From Brachionus manjavacas (lineage: Eukaryota > Rotifera > Eurotatoria > Ploima > Brachionidae): a DNA stretch of 64,000 nucleotides. The stretch covers positions 2,542,001 through 2,606,000 of the forward strand of contig JAHQIY010000002.1 of NCBI GenBank assembly GCA_019054805.1. Direction: 5' to 3'. The notes beneath the pieces were generated by a model that worked only from the letters and a program-made list of their open reading frames with translations, was not told the origin of the DNA and searched no databases. Each line of letters opens with the position of its first letter. Positions within the stretch are counted from its first letter, which is position 1. This document shows positions 9,631 to 20,579 of this stretch, in pieces. Both the position numbers and the translations under genes were made by a program.

Positions 9631-12255
9631 TTCCCCCCCATATTATGCTAACCTTGACCATATTTTAGTCTCAGATCAAGGGAATATCTTAAAATCTATT
9701 CAATGTAACATTTTAAGTGACTTGGGAAATCTTAGTGATCACCTCGCCCTTAAATTAGATGTTACTTATGAAAATCTCCACTGTGAGACTGAATCTCTAT
9801 ATTTTAAGCCTCAAGTCCAACCCAGACTAAAACTTGAAATTTCTGAAGTATTTGAATTCTATAATAATAATTTATCTTATCATTTTTTTAATTCTTGTCT
9901 TGATTACACTGATCCCTCGAAACCTATTTTTAATGCACAAGAGCATGTTGATCTCTTTTATAAATCAATATGTGACTCAATCTCTAAAGCCTCAAATGAA
10001 GCATTAGACTATCAAAATATTTACTTTTTCTCCAATTTAGCTAAGAAGCCAAAGAAAAACAATTGGTTCAATAAGGAACTAAAATTGATAAAAGATAAGT
10101 TAATTGACATCAATCAAAAAATAAAAACGGATCCCTCCTTAGAACCTAAAAGAAGACAATTAAAGAAAGAATTTAGAAGAGCTCAACGACAACAAATTTA
10201 TCTAAATGAATTAAAAGAGCAAGCAAAAATAGAAAGTCTTTTCTCTTTAAAAGATAGGAATAGATTTTGGAAAAGACTTGCACAGTCTAAAAATAAAAGA
10301 AATGTTAGAAAAGAAATAACCCTCCCACCGGATAAACTCTTTTCTCATTTCTTAAATTTATTCAAAGAGGATGAATCCTCTCTCTCAAGTGATCAGCTAA
10401 ATATTAAAAAACATGTGAATGAAACATTTGTGAACTACACTCGTCCTGATACTCTGCCTTTTTTTGAGCTATCTCAACTAAAGAAAATAATATCAGAATT
10501 TGATAACTCAAAAGTAACTGGTTTTGACAAAATCTCCTATAACCTTTTAAAAAATGTAAATTTTGTTGGCTTTTATGAAATTCTACTTGAATTCTTCAAC
10601 CAACTTCTACTATTCAATAAGATCCCAAAAAATCTTAATACTTCAAAAATTAATCCTATTCTAAAAGACAATTTAAAAAACAGCTATGATCTAAACAATA
10701 TAAGACCTATTTCTATTTCAAACTGCTTTGCTCAAATCCTAGAAAAACTTATTCTAATTAACTCCCCTGATCTTTACAAAGTTAGTAATAACCAATTTGG
10801 TTTTAAGAAAAAAACCTCATGTAACCATGCCATTTTTGTATTAAAAGAAACAACTCTTAACTACATCAATAAAGGCTCTGGATGTAGGATAGCATCTTTA
10901 GATGCAGAAAAGGCCTTTGACAAAATATGGCGTGATGGCTTATTCTATAAACTATTAAAGAGACTGTATACTTCCTACTGGGTATTGCTTAGGATTTATT
11001 ATAACTCAGCACTAGCTGTTTTATCTCTTCCAAATAATCTAACAACTAAACCCTTTAAAATTGAAACTGGTGTAAAACAAGGAGCTATTTTATCTTCTTT
11101 TCTTTTCAACATATATATTGATGATCTTATAATAGAATGCCTTAACAATGAGCTTGGAGCTCTTTATAAAAATCTTAATGTTTCTATCATTGTCTACGCA
11201 GATTATATAATCTTAATAAGCCCAGTTGACTCCCATCTACAAATGCTTTTGGATATTTGTGGATCTTATGGGAATAAATGGAGAATAAAATTTAACCCTA
11301 ATAAAACAAAAGTTGTTAACTTTGGCACTCAATTATTTAAGTCGGTATTTCACCTTAATGGATCCGAACTTGAAGAAGCAAATCAGTTAAAATACTTAGG
11401 ATTCATTATAGATTCTAATCTTAACCTTAATACACAGGCAGTTATAAATTTTAAAAAAGTTCAGAGAAGCTTTTTTGGAATTTCATATCTTCTGCCTAAA
11501 AATAGTCCTACCTCTTCACCTAAATTCAAATCATTTATATACAAAACATTTTGCTTATCTAAATTCACATATGGTCTTGAGGCTCTGACTCTTAATTCGA
11601 CCACAAAGGATTCAATAAATAAATTACAAAACAACTTAATTAGACAAATGTTTGGTTTAAAAGCCTACTGTCACATGTCACGAGTCTTAAAAGTACTAAA
11701 ATTATTCAACTTTGATGAACTTTATCTATTTTCAAAACTAATTTTTATTGATACAATTAAATATAATTATCTATCATCACAATTTTTAAAATATATTCTA
11801 AGTGACCCCCCCTCTAATAAATCTTTTTCTTCCGACTTAGTACTTATTTCTAAGTACTTTAAAATTGAAACCTCAAAAATTTCAATAAATATAAACCAAC
11901 TTAAAGAAAATCTGATTTCTAATGATGGTATATCTGATTCAATTTGGTTATGTCTTTGCAATTTAAAATTAAAACATTACAAAACTCTCCTAAATGAGCT
12001 AATTCAAAATAAAAGAAATTCATGAATTTTGGTCCAAATTATCTTGCTTTCTAACTTTCATGCCTTTTTCTATTTTCGAACTAATGTTCCTTTTTTATTT
12101 TTGGAATTTTATTTTTAGGTAATAATTTTTCATTTTTTTAAAAAAAACACAAAAACACAACTAAAAAAAAAAAAAAAAAAAAAAATTATTTATCTTTATT
12201 TTCTTTTACTTCTCCTTAAAGGAGGTTAATTCAATTCAATAAATAAATAAATTAT
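9631..12255 (+). mobile_element. 5'-truncated LINE inserted in the Tigger-like element
   Basis: The insertion begins around a C-run at 9633 and ends with an A-rich tract (12162-12184), a 3'UTR (ACTTCTCCTTAAAGGAGGTT near 12210) and an AATAAATAAATAAAT tail. The reading frame is already open at 9638, showing 5' truncation inside the endonuclease domain. Both flanks are Tigger-like sequence, so this insertion is younger than its host element. Confidence 0.75.
9638..12025 (+). pseudogene. LINE endonuclease end plus reverse transcriptase; long ORF with altered active site
   Basis: The frame starts inside the endonuclease (NLDHILVSD, then LSDHLALKL), continues through a basic linker and enters the RT palm/fingers: NNIRPISISNCFAQILEKL, QFGFKKKTSCNHAI, SLDAEKAFDKIW (first catalytic Asp), GVKQGAILSSFLFNIYIDDL, then YADYIILIS near residue 490. 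The last is the YADD box with its second Asp replaced by Tyr (GAT to TAT, one base), so catalysis should be lost even though the frame stays open for nearly 800 codons. The C-terminus ends in a Lys/Asn-rich tail. The only obvious defects are the missing 5' end and this Asp. Confidence 0.85.
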
Positions 12256-12410
12256 AAGCTCGTTATATCAAGTTTTCATTATATCGAAACTCGTTATATC
12301 GAATTAATTTTTATATCATTTTCTATAGCTCGTAATCGGTTCTAGCCAAGTTGCTCGTTATAAAGGGTTTCTCGTTATATAGGGTCTCGTTATACGGAGG
12401 ATTGACTGTA

Positions 12411-13105
12411 GTTATATGAATATGTCCTTTTAAATTTTTTGCTCTCAATCACGAATAGTAAGTAATATTTCCAGGAAAAAGTCAATTCCATATAAGAGAA
12501 AGAATAAATTTGTAGATCAAAATAGCATTTTTCCTTTTCTTTAATTTGATTAGAATATTTCAAATTTAAAAAGCTAAATTAAAAATATTTGGAATATACA
12601 GGATATCATCCTGTACAAAAAATAAAAAATTTCATGTTCTTAACACTCAAAGAGGTCTTTTCGACCATTATTGATAATATGTATTATTTTTGACAATTTT
12701 TTTCATCAAATCCAGAATTTTAAAAATATTATAATTAATTCATTTTTTTAGAATACTTTTGTATTCTGTAAAAAATATATATTAAAATGCAAGAGTTTAT
12801 TTTTTGAACCTATCAGATAAATTGACTTTTTTTGTGGAATAAATTGAAGACAAAGCTAATTAATCTTTAAAAATTTCAAAATCTATTTCAATTAAAAATA
12901 ATTCCTTTTATAAATTACCATTTTTTGGACCATTTGCAGCAAAAAGCTGCCTTCCAAGCGCTTGAACCTTTTAATGTGATTGATATCCATTCAGTAGTAT
13001 TTGAAGACATGGATTGACAATGAACTTATTTTTAATTTTTGAATACTTTATTCCATTGAATAAAAAGTGTTACCTTTAGAGACTTAATTTGAAATTAGTT
13101 TTCTC
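12411..13105. other. Intergenic, no gene seen
   Basis: AT-rich. I see no open frame, tandem repeat or TIR. Confidence 0.3.
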
Positions 13106-14385
13106 TTTAACATGAGTTTGGAACTAGGTCAAGTCTCAAAATTCTGGAAAATAGCAAATATAACTATGATACCTAGGAAATCTTCTCTGACTCAAGACCC
13201 TAAAAACTATCGTCCAATTAGTATGACAAGTTGCCTTGGCAAGTAACTTGAACTTATTATTTACACTAGAATATATAATTTTCTTGAGAACAATATATTA
13301 ATTATTCAAGAGCAATCAGGATTTAGTAAACATAGACGCACTGCAGATAATCTTTATTTTCTTATACAAAAAGTTGTAGAGTCTTTTAATAGAAAGAAAT
13401 AGTCTGTTGTCTTTATTTTGACATTTCTAAAGCTTTTGATAGAGTTTGTCACGATGGAATAATTTACAAGCTAATAAGAATTAATCTACCTCCTTATCTT
13501 ATCTATTGGATGAGATCGTTTCTGCACTTAAGATCTTTTACAGTAAATATAAATGGCCATCTAAGTGAGTATTACCCTATTCAAGCAGGAGTTTCACAAG
13601 AGTCAGTAATTAGTCCGCTTCTTTTTAGCATTTTCATAAATAACATACCAAAAAGAAGCAAAACAAACTGCCAATACTTTCGTCTTTTTGTAGATGATTT
13701 GGCTACCTTTTTTAGTTTTAAAAAGATAGGAAATCTTGAAAATAAGATTAATAAGTATCTAAAAGAAATCGAAAGATGGCTTTTCAAATGGAAAATGAAA
13801 ACTTCTATTGAAAAGTCATGTTACATGACCTTTGAGAAAAAAACTAAAATTAAAATTAATCTTGACCTTAAAATTAATGATAGCAATTTAAATAATGAGG
13901 AAAAAGTAATATTCTTAGGCATCACATTGGACTCAAAACTTACCTTTGATCCAATGGTAGATAAATTAAAAGAGTACTGTAATTCAAGGCTTAACTTAAT
14001 AAAATATCTCTCAAATAGAAAATGGGATCTAAAACCATAAACATTAGGTAACCTTTACAAATCTTTGGTAGGATCAATCTTGGATTATTCTTTTCCTTGT
14101 TTAAATTCATTCCCTGAAACTAACATCAAAAAAATACAAGTTATTCAAAATTCAGCAATTCGATCTATTTTGAAGCTTAAATATGATACCCTCTCCAATA
14201 TTATGCACCAAGAGGCTTTCAATAAACTAAATCTAAAAACAGCTTCAAATCGACTTTTATCATTATTTAAAACTTTTTTTATATTTTATCTTTTTTATTT
14301 TATTTATTTTTTTTTATTTTTTTATTTTATATATTTTTTATTCTGAAGGAGCATTAGCTCGGAACCGATTTACAAATAAATTAAA
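13106..14385 (+). mobile_element. Decayed LINE, reverse transcriptase part
   Basis: Fragments in order: FWKIANITMIPRKSS near 13140, NYRPISMTSCLGK near 13210 followed by a stop, QEQSGFSKHRRTADNLYFL near 13310, a frameshifted FDIS-KAFD region near 13430, GVSQESVISPLLFSIFINNI (13590), FVDDLATFF (the YADD box, Asp-Asp retained) near 13690, a stop at 14038 and a last piece at 14065-14275. The tail TTCTGAAGGAGCATTAGCTC (14340) is a 3'-end signature that recurs inverted at 17250-17290. It belongs to the same family as the copy at 27440-28215. Confidence 0.8.
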
Positions 14386-14646
14386 TTAATAAAATTATAC
14401 CTTTGTGTTCTTTTGTGTACTTTACCTTTACAACGTCTTGAACTATGTCTATTTGTATACAAGTTACACAAGTTACATAAAGAAATGGGGTCCTGGGCGG
14501 AGTCCTGTTTTAGGGAACCAGGTTAATTTAAAAAAAGAGAGGACTTTTTATATCTATTTTATTAACAGGAAACAAGACAAAGGCTTTCTTAAAAAAAGGA
14601 CACAAAAGAACATTTTTTAATCAGGGTTTAATTTGAAAAAAAAGAA
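14386..14646. other. Unassigned sequence with a GC-richer hairpin-prone patch
   Basis: A short open frame (14405-14620) has no recognisable domain. The patch 14486-14525 (GGGGTCCTGGGCGGAGTCCT then GGGAACCAGG) is GC-rich for this genome and could fold. Its origin is not recognised. Confidence 0.25.
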
Positions 14647-14693
14647 GTTCATTGCAGAGTTGGTCAAAAGTCAAACTTTAAAGTCAGAATCGT

Positions 14694-14900
14694 CAAAAGT
14701 CAAAGTCAAAGTCTGACTTTGACTTGAGTTCAAAATTATTTCAAAGTCAAAGTCTGACTTTGACTTGAGTTCAAAATTATTTCAAAGTCAAAGTCTGACT
14801 TTGACTTGAGTTCAAAATTATTTCAAAGTCAAAGTCTGACTTTGACTTGAGTTCAAAATTATTTCAAAGTCAAAGTCTGACTTTGACTTGAGTTCAAAAA
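14694..14900 (+). repeat. Tandem array, 41-bp unit, 5 copies
   Basis: Unit: CAAAGTCAAAGTCTGACTTT followed by GACTTGAGTTCAAAATTATT and T. The copies are essentially identical, implying recent expansion. Each unit contains its own small inverted repeat (AAAGTCAAAGTC/GACTTTGACTT). It forms the left arm of the hAT-like element. Confidence 0.9.
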
Positions 14901-15583
14901 AATAAAATTTAGTTTTAGACCGCCAAAATAAACAGCCAAAAATATACGGGCGACCAAAAATCCGGCAAAAAATAAAAAAAATAATATAATTCAAAATATA
15001 TTTATTATTTAAAAAAAGTAGCTTTTTAATTAAAAAAAAAATAAATTCAATAATTTAAAATAAAAAAATAATTTAAAAAATAAAAAAAAAGAAAAAAAAA
15101 ATTCTAATTTAAAAAATAAAAAAAAATAAAAAAATAATTTATTTACAAAATTGAAAAAAAAAAGAAGAAAAAAAATTTTATTCAAAAATTAAAGTTAAAA
15201 AATAAAATAAATAGAAACTAGTTGTAGGTACTTGGTATTTATAGTCGTTGGTAATTGTAAGCCGTTAGTACTTTTTTGTACTTTTTGGTCTTTGGAAGTT
15301 GTTGGTGATTGAACGTGGGCCAACAACCAATTTTATCTAATTTTTTTAACTTTGAAATAAACTTTATTTTCTTCTTTTTTTTTTAATTTTTAAATAAAAT
15401 TTTTTTCTTCTTTTTTTTTTTTTAATTTTTAAATTTAATTTTTTAATTAAAAAACTATTTTTTTTAATTAAAAATATATTTAATTAACTTAGATTTTTTT
15501 TTTTTACTTTTTTCTTGGCAGCCCGTTTATTTTAGAAAAAATAAAAATAAAAATATTTGGTGGGACTTTTGAAAAAAAAAAAA

Positions 15584-16063
15584 GTCTTGACTTCAAAAAA
15601 ATAAAATTTAAAGTCAAAGTCCAGACTTGACTTCAAAAAAATAAAATTTAAAGTCAAAGTTCAGACTTGACTTCAAAAAAATAAAATTTAAAGTCAAAGT
15701 CCAGACTTGACTTCAAAAAAATAAAATTTAAAGTCAAAGTTCAGACTTGACTTCAAAAAATAAAATTTAAAGTCAAAGTCCAGACTTGACTTCAAAAAAT
15801 AAAATTTAAAGTCAAAGTCCAGACTTGACTTCAAAAAAAATAAAATTTAAAGTCAAAGTCCAGACTTGACTTCAAAAATAAAATTTAAACACAAAGTACA
15901 GACTTGACTTCAAAAAAATAGAATTTAAAGTCAAAGTTCAGACTTGACTTCAAAAAAATAAAATTTAAAGTCAAAGTCCAGACTTGACTTCAAAAAAATA
16001 AAATTTAAAGTCAAAGTCCAGACTTGACTTCAAAAAAATAAAATTTAAAGTCAAAGTTCAGAC
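15584..16063 (+). repeat. Tandem array, about 40-bp unit, about 12 copies
   Basis: Unit: GACTTGACTTCAAAAAAATA followed by AAATTTAAAGTCAAAGTCCA. Copies differ by A-run length and a CCA/TCA variant near the end. One copy near 15885 carries an ACACAAAGTACA variant. The motif is a relative, in inverted sense, of the 41-bp unit of the left arm, but the spacer differs, so the two arrays expanded separately after the element formed. Confidence 0.9.
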
Positions 16064-16111
16064 TTCACTTTGACTTCATGACTTTTACTTTTGACCATCA
16101 CTGGTTCATTG

Positions 16112-16840
16112 TCTATAGCCCTTTGAAGATGATGATAATAATTATTAAAATGATTATGACTACGATAATGATTTTGCAGATGAAACAGCCCAACCCAATG
16201 CTGAATGTTACTCAAATGAAGATTAATAAGTAAGAAACTAGAAATATAGATAAAAAATATGAAAAATGGAAGAACATGGGTAAGATTGGACAACGAAGAA
16301 GAGACAAATCGTAGAAAAAATATTAATTTAATTAGAAAGCAAGCTATTCTAGACGTCGGATAAATTAGACGAAACTGACAGCATTTATAATCAAATATTT
16401 AAACATGTATAACCTCTAGCTATTTCAACTTAACGTTTTTAATTTTCTTTTAATTACTCAACCAAGCTTTAAATCTGTACAGATTTACTGAACTTTCTTT
16501 AAATATGAAGACATACTAGCCTTTATCAGTTTACTTAAAGCAAGAGGTGTTTAATTTTCAAATGTTCCTCTCCCAAAGCAATGTGGTCAAGAATTTATGG
16601 AATGAGCATGATTGGAAATTAATAGCAAGAAAAAAGAAATGGTGAAAAAATTTTTTATTCCAGTTGCTTCTAGAAGCGCTTAGCAAACACTGAGCTTTTT
16701 TCATCTCCATTATCTGCAAATAAAAGTTTCAAATTAGGATAATAATAATTATAAAAGTTTAGGTTATGTCAGGGAGTAGCCTGTAAGTGAGGATTTTCCT
16801 TACTGTGACAGCCGAGTACTGACGATTATTTTGTAGTTTT
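16112..16840. other. Intergenic, no gene seen
   Basis: Mixed AT-rich sequence. Short frames exist without domains. Confidence 0.3.
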
Positions 16841-16841
16841 A

Positions 16842-17061
16842 GGTTTTGTGAAATTCAGTACAAAATGAAAAAAAGAACAGAAAAAAATGTAAAAAAATCG
16901 AATAACTTTTTTTCTAAAGGTTTAATTTTAGTTTTGTAAATGCAACATAGTGCAATTTTCAAAGTTGCATCAAATATCAAGGTCTGCTAAATTTGAGAAA
17001 AAAAGTTATTCAATTTTTTTGCACTTTGTTCTGTTCTTTTGTACTGAACTTCACAAAACCG
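16842..17061. mobile_element. 220-bp MITE, copy 1 of a TA-flanked family
   Basis: The left end GGTTTTGTGAAATTCAGTAC AAAATG... and the right end (reverse complement GGTTTTGTGAAGTTCAGTAC AAAAGAACAGA) are inverted copies about 60 bases long, with TA on both sides (16840-16841, 17062-17063). The same family occurs at 24290-24655 in an intron. TA flanks and lack of coding suggest a Tc1/mariner-derived MITE. Confidence 0.7.
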
Positions 17062-17244
17062 TAGTTTAATTAATTGTATTTTATTAATCGCAATTTTGGA
17101 CTTAAGATGCAGAGACAAGTTCAGAAAATTTAATTTTAGAGTGAAAAATATGAGTGAAACAGTCAAAGAAACATATGAAAAATGATGAACTCTAAATGAA
17201 TCTAAATCAAAGACCAGTTTTAGTAGGGATACAAAAGATTTACT

Positions 17245-17300
17245 TGTTTGTTTATCTGTACCGAGCTAATGCCCCTTCAGAATAAGAAAAAATATTAGAA
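17245..17300 (-). mobile_element. LINE 3'-end fragment
   Basis: On the minus strand TTCTGAAGGGGCATTAGCTC at 17268-17287 matches the tail of the LINE ending near 14385 (TTCTGAAGGAGCATTAGCTC). Only the 3' terminal stretch is recognisable. Confidence 0.55.
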
Positions 17301-17417
17301 AATCCTAAAAAATTTAATTTAATTGTCTCTTTAAATTAGTTTTCCACCAGAAAAAGCAGCAAATATTTATGCACTGTAACAATCAAAGGTTCGAGATTTT
17401 AATAAAATTGGTAAAAC

Positions 17418-17728
17418 AACAGCCTGTTCTAGTTAATTCTTTGGTTGGTCACGTCACAGTTTTAAGTCTAATTCAGAAAAATTTAAGTCAAAGTCACGAC
17501 TTAAAAATTTTTTTCATTTTTTTAGTGAAGTTTAGTCGAGTCAACTAATTTTCTGATTTTAAAACTAAACTTTTTTTGGATTAAAATAAAAAATCATATT
17601 TATTTTTTAGTTTTAAAATCAGAAAATTAGTTGACTTGACTAAACTTCGCTAAAAAAAAAAAATTTAAGTCATTGACTTGACTTACAGCCTGCTCTAGTT
17701 CATTCTTTGGTTGGTCATGTCCAGTTGT
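17418..17728. repeat. Foldback (inverted repeat) between about 42-bp direct repeats
   Basis: Arms at about 17506-17575 and 17605-17672 are reverse complements (TTAGTTTTAAAATCAGAAAA / TTTTCTGATTTTAAAACTAA, extending into AGTTGACTTGACTAAACTTC). Outside the arms, ACAGCCTGTTCTAGTTAATT near 17420 and ACAGCCTGCTCTAGTTCATT near 17686 begin direct repeats of about 42 bases that continue TTCTTTGGTTGGTCA. The interior also carries AAGTCAAAGTC motifs like the hAT-like element. Confidence 0.7.
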
Positions 17729-18614
17729 AGTTATTTTACGTGATGCCAAATTTTTACGTAGCCCTAGAGAATAAACCCAAATTTCGGGTTTTAGGGGACG
17801 GAATTCTTTTCACTGGTACACGGTATTAGTAAAAATAATTAGGAAGCACAATGGTCAATGGAGTGGGATATTTGATATATTTTCATTCGACAGCCATTAT
17901 ATTCTTTCAACAGAATGACAACCACTGGAAAATAATGACTTAGTTCTTCCTTAACAAATCTTTCACTCAACTCAAAGGATTGATTCGAGACTGTTAGTAG
18001 TATAAGTTTGCTCATGAAATATAATGTTGGAGGGGATATGATATTTTAGTTTTTAGAGTGGATCGAACTGCTGAATTTTGAATACAAATGTTATTATTCT
18101 TCGCCAGCCTTTCATCGTTTTGGTATACAAGTTGCTAAGTTCCTCAATTCCGGACAAAGTGACTGTTCATATGTTAGCTTATCATTAATCGTTGTCTGAC
18201 TTCAATTAATTTTTACAGCATTTTTTAAGGAAGCTTTTATACTAATTAATTAATTTTTCTTTGATTTATTTCACCACTATTTTTTCAAAAAAAAATTTTA
18301 CAAAAATTCTAATGAAGTATTCAGTCTAATTAAATTCCTTATAATTAACATTGTCTGGTTAATTTTTTTTTTGTTAAAAACAATTAAAAAAAAAAAAAAT
18401 TTTTCGTTTTTATTAGAAATTTAACTATTAAAAATTTTTTTTTTTCAAATTAGATAAAACTTTTAATTTTGTTTTTTTTTTCTAACCATGGTACATTAAA
18501 TTTTATAGAACTTTTCATCAGATTTTACAATTACTATATTTTGGATTGTTCCTATGAATTTAATGACAAATTGATTGAAAATGAACTGAAACTGATTTAT
18601 ATAAGGCACCAAAA
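17729..18614. other. Intergenic, no gene recognised
   Basis: The part 17740-18190 is less AT-rich than its surroundings and may contain decayed coding sequence, but I found no domain in any frame. The part 18200-18600 is poly-A/T. Confidence 0.3.
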
Positions 18615-20148
18615 TTAGTTACCGTGAATAGCGTCCCTTTTGCAAAGAGGACACTTTCTACTTTGCTAAAATAAAAGTTTTGTTATTTTTAAATTCAAAT
18701 TTATTAAATTTATTAAATTACTTTAAGCCAATCGTTAATGCATGTGGTATGAAATTTATGTAAACATATCAAGCATGTTAGCATAGCACCTCTCGTATAT
18801 TCTTCAAAACATATTGAACATTGATTTTCTTGCTTAACTTGATTATTTCCTCTGAATAGAAAAGAAGGCAACGATTCTATTTCTTCTTTGTTAAGGCAGT
18901 TTTTTGAATTATTTTGTTCAATTTGTGTTCGTAAATTATGTTGCTTTAATTATTTTATTAATAAAGTTTAAACACCGTAATGCCTTGATAAAGAAAGCGG
19001 TTTTAAAAAGTTAAAATTTCAACAATTAATGCACTGCACATGCTTTGGGCATCTAAAAGCAATATTTTTTTTTTATTCAAAGAAAATGACATCAAAATCT
19101 GATTTGGCTTTAAATTTAACATTAAGAGTTAACATTTTTGTAATATTTAATAAAAAGTTGAATACTTTTTGGAATTATTTTAATTTTTTCATGGTTTACT
19201 TATTTCAAATATTCATTTTTTAAAAGCTTAATTTTTTTTTTAATTAACTTCAAATAATTAATACTAAGACAAAAATATTTTTATAAACAATTTTCAAAGC
19301 TGCATTGAAGCCTGAAATTTATACTTTAAATGGAATAACTTTATTCTTCAAGACGTTACGCTATGCATAAAATAGAAATAAATTTACTTGGTATTCATTC
19401 ATAATGATATTCCTATTTGTTTGGGATTCTCGGTTCGGTCTATGTGTTTGCCTGTTAGGCAACTGGTGATTAGCAATGTTGACCGTGGATCTATTTGGAT
19501 TCTTATTTATTAAAATTTTAAAATTCTAAGATCTCATATATTCAGTATTCTCACTACATTAGTATTGGAGCTATGTCTAATTCTAGATCTATTTTCTTTG
19601 TCAAATTCTTGTTGTAATCGACGAGCCAAAATTTCATCATTTTCAATTAACCTTAAAAAGAATTTTATTAATTCTAAATACCAAAAGTTTTTCAATATAT
19701 ATTTTTTCATAAAGCTATAGATTTCATATTTAAGAATCAAATACCTCTGCGAAGCATTGCTTGATGAAATTCTTGGGGTTTGATCCAAGTTGTATTGTCT
19801 AACCATCGGATTTGATAAAGTAATGTTTGTATTTTGAATAAATGGAGATAGATTTCTTCCATTACATTGATTCGTTACCAAACATGGTATTCTATGATGA
19901 TTTGATACGATTTTTGGAATATGAACAAAATTAATTTGTGTTCCCCTTGAAATGTCTATTGCTGAGAATGATCTTTGAATATTTGGGTGTATAGTAACTT
20001 CTAAATTTCTTCCGGAGGATGAATTTATCCTAAAGGTTTGTGATGTTTCTGAATAGTCTCTTGGATCATTTATTCCATCTTGAATATAATCAATTGATTC
20101 TTGTAAATATTTTTTGGCTTTTCTTTTTAATAATGAAATTATGGGCAT
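18615..20148 (-). CDS. RING-H2 finger protein A, probable E3 ubiquitin ligase (5 exons, 295 residues)
   Basis: Exons on the minus strand: 19745-20148, 19555-19651, 19388-19501, 18722-18943, 18665-18615. All have GT-AG borders and the total is 888 nt, in frame. The C-terminus is a RING-H2 finger: CSICFEEYTRGAM...CLICLHKFHTTC INDWLK, then, after an intron placed inside the finger, SRKCPLCKRDAIHGN. The cysteine/histidine pattern C-C-C-H-H-C-C-C is complete. Exon 2 carries ENDEILARRLQQEFDKEN, a helix like the MIU/UIM-type ubiquitin-binding motif. The rest is Asn/Arg/Ser-rich and likely disordered. Family knowledge: such proteins transfer ubiquitin from an E2. The substrate is unknown. It is a paralogue of the gene at 22228-23631, with the same last intron positions. 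Confidence 0.85.
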
Positions 20149-20579
20149 GATATCATTTGAAATTTTTTGAGATTTTTAAAAAAACTTAAACAATTATAAA
20201 TATTTCAGATTGATTACAAATGATTTTTTAATATTTATCAATGTTTATAAAACGATATTTTTATTTATTCATATACTCAAAAATCCTTGAAAATTTATAA
20301 CTGTATTAGCATTTTTTAAATTTGATTGGAAACATAATTCAAATTCAGCAATTAATTCAAATAAAATTTAAAATCAAGAATTTGATTATTATTTAATTCT
20401 GTAATTACACCTTTGAAAATTTCTAAAATCTGAAAAAAAATAATTACGAAATTCATACAGAAGTCATTAAAAATACCGGGTTAAAAAAAATCGTTTTAGG
20501 AAATATTTTACTTAATGAGAAACTTTTTTTAAGTAATTTTTAAAAATAATCAATAAAATGATCAAATTTTTTAATAAAT
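20149..20579. other. Gap between RING A and the isochorismatase gene
   Basis: AT-rich, with no feature seen. It should hold the promoter of RING A and the 3' end of the next gene. Confidence 0.3.

Larger units (their letters stand above)
9034..12408. mobile_element. Tigger/pogo-like element with TIRs and TA target duplication, split by a LINE
   Basis: The left end (9034) reads CAGTCAATCCTCGATATAAC and the right end (12408) is the reverse complement of CAGTCAATCCTCCGTATAAC. TA dinucleotides flank both (9032-9033 and 12409-12410). Repeated CTCGTTAT phrases fill both ends (9080-9105, 9543, 12258-12395), as is common in CENP-B-related Tigger/pogo transposons. No transposase remains. Nearly all the interior is a later LINE insertion (about 9631-12255). 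Without it the element would be about 750 bp, a MITE-sized non-autonomous copy. Confidence 0.75.
14655..16103. mobile_element. hAT-like non-autonomous element, 1449 bp, palindromic, with tandem-repeat arms
   Basis: The left end reads CAGAGTTGGTCAAAAGTCAA. The right end, read inward on the other strand, is CAGTGATGGTCAAAAGTAAA. Both are flanked by a perfect 8-bp target duplication, GTTCATTG (14647-14654 and 16104-16111). CAG-type ends plus an 8-bp duplication are the signature of hAT transposition. Each arm carries a tandem array (14694-14900 and 15584-16063) and then A/T-rich sequence that is again inverted between the arms (GCCAAAAA/TTTTTGGC-like and GGGCGACC/GGCAGCCCG patches at 14925-14965 and 15518-15535). 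The centre (15215-15335) is the only unique part. It has no coding capacity. Confidence 0.85.

Noticed and set aside
10400..11960. LINE ORF at 9638-12025 as a domesticated host gene
   Set aside because: It is 5'-truncated within the endonuclease, carries a 3' AATAAAT tail, sits in another transposon and has lost a catalytic Asp.
15584..16063. CRISPR array
   Set aside because: The units are back-to-back repeats of about 40 bp with no distinct spacers, in a eukaryotic genome.
16051..16293. 80-codon minus-strand ORF
   Set aside because: It starts in unique DNA and ends within the tandem array of the hAT-like element. No domain.
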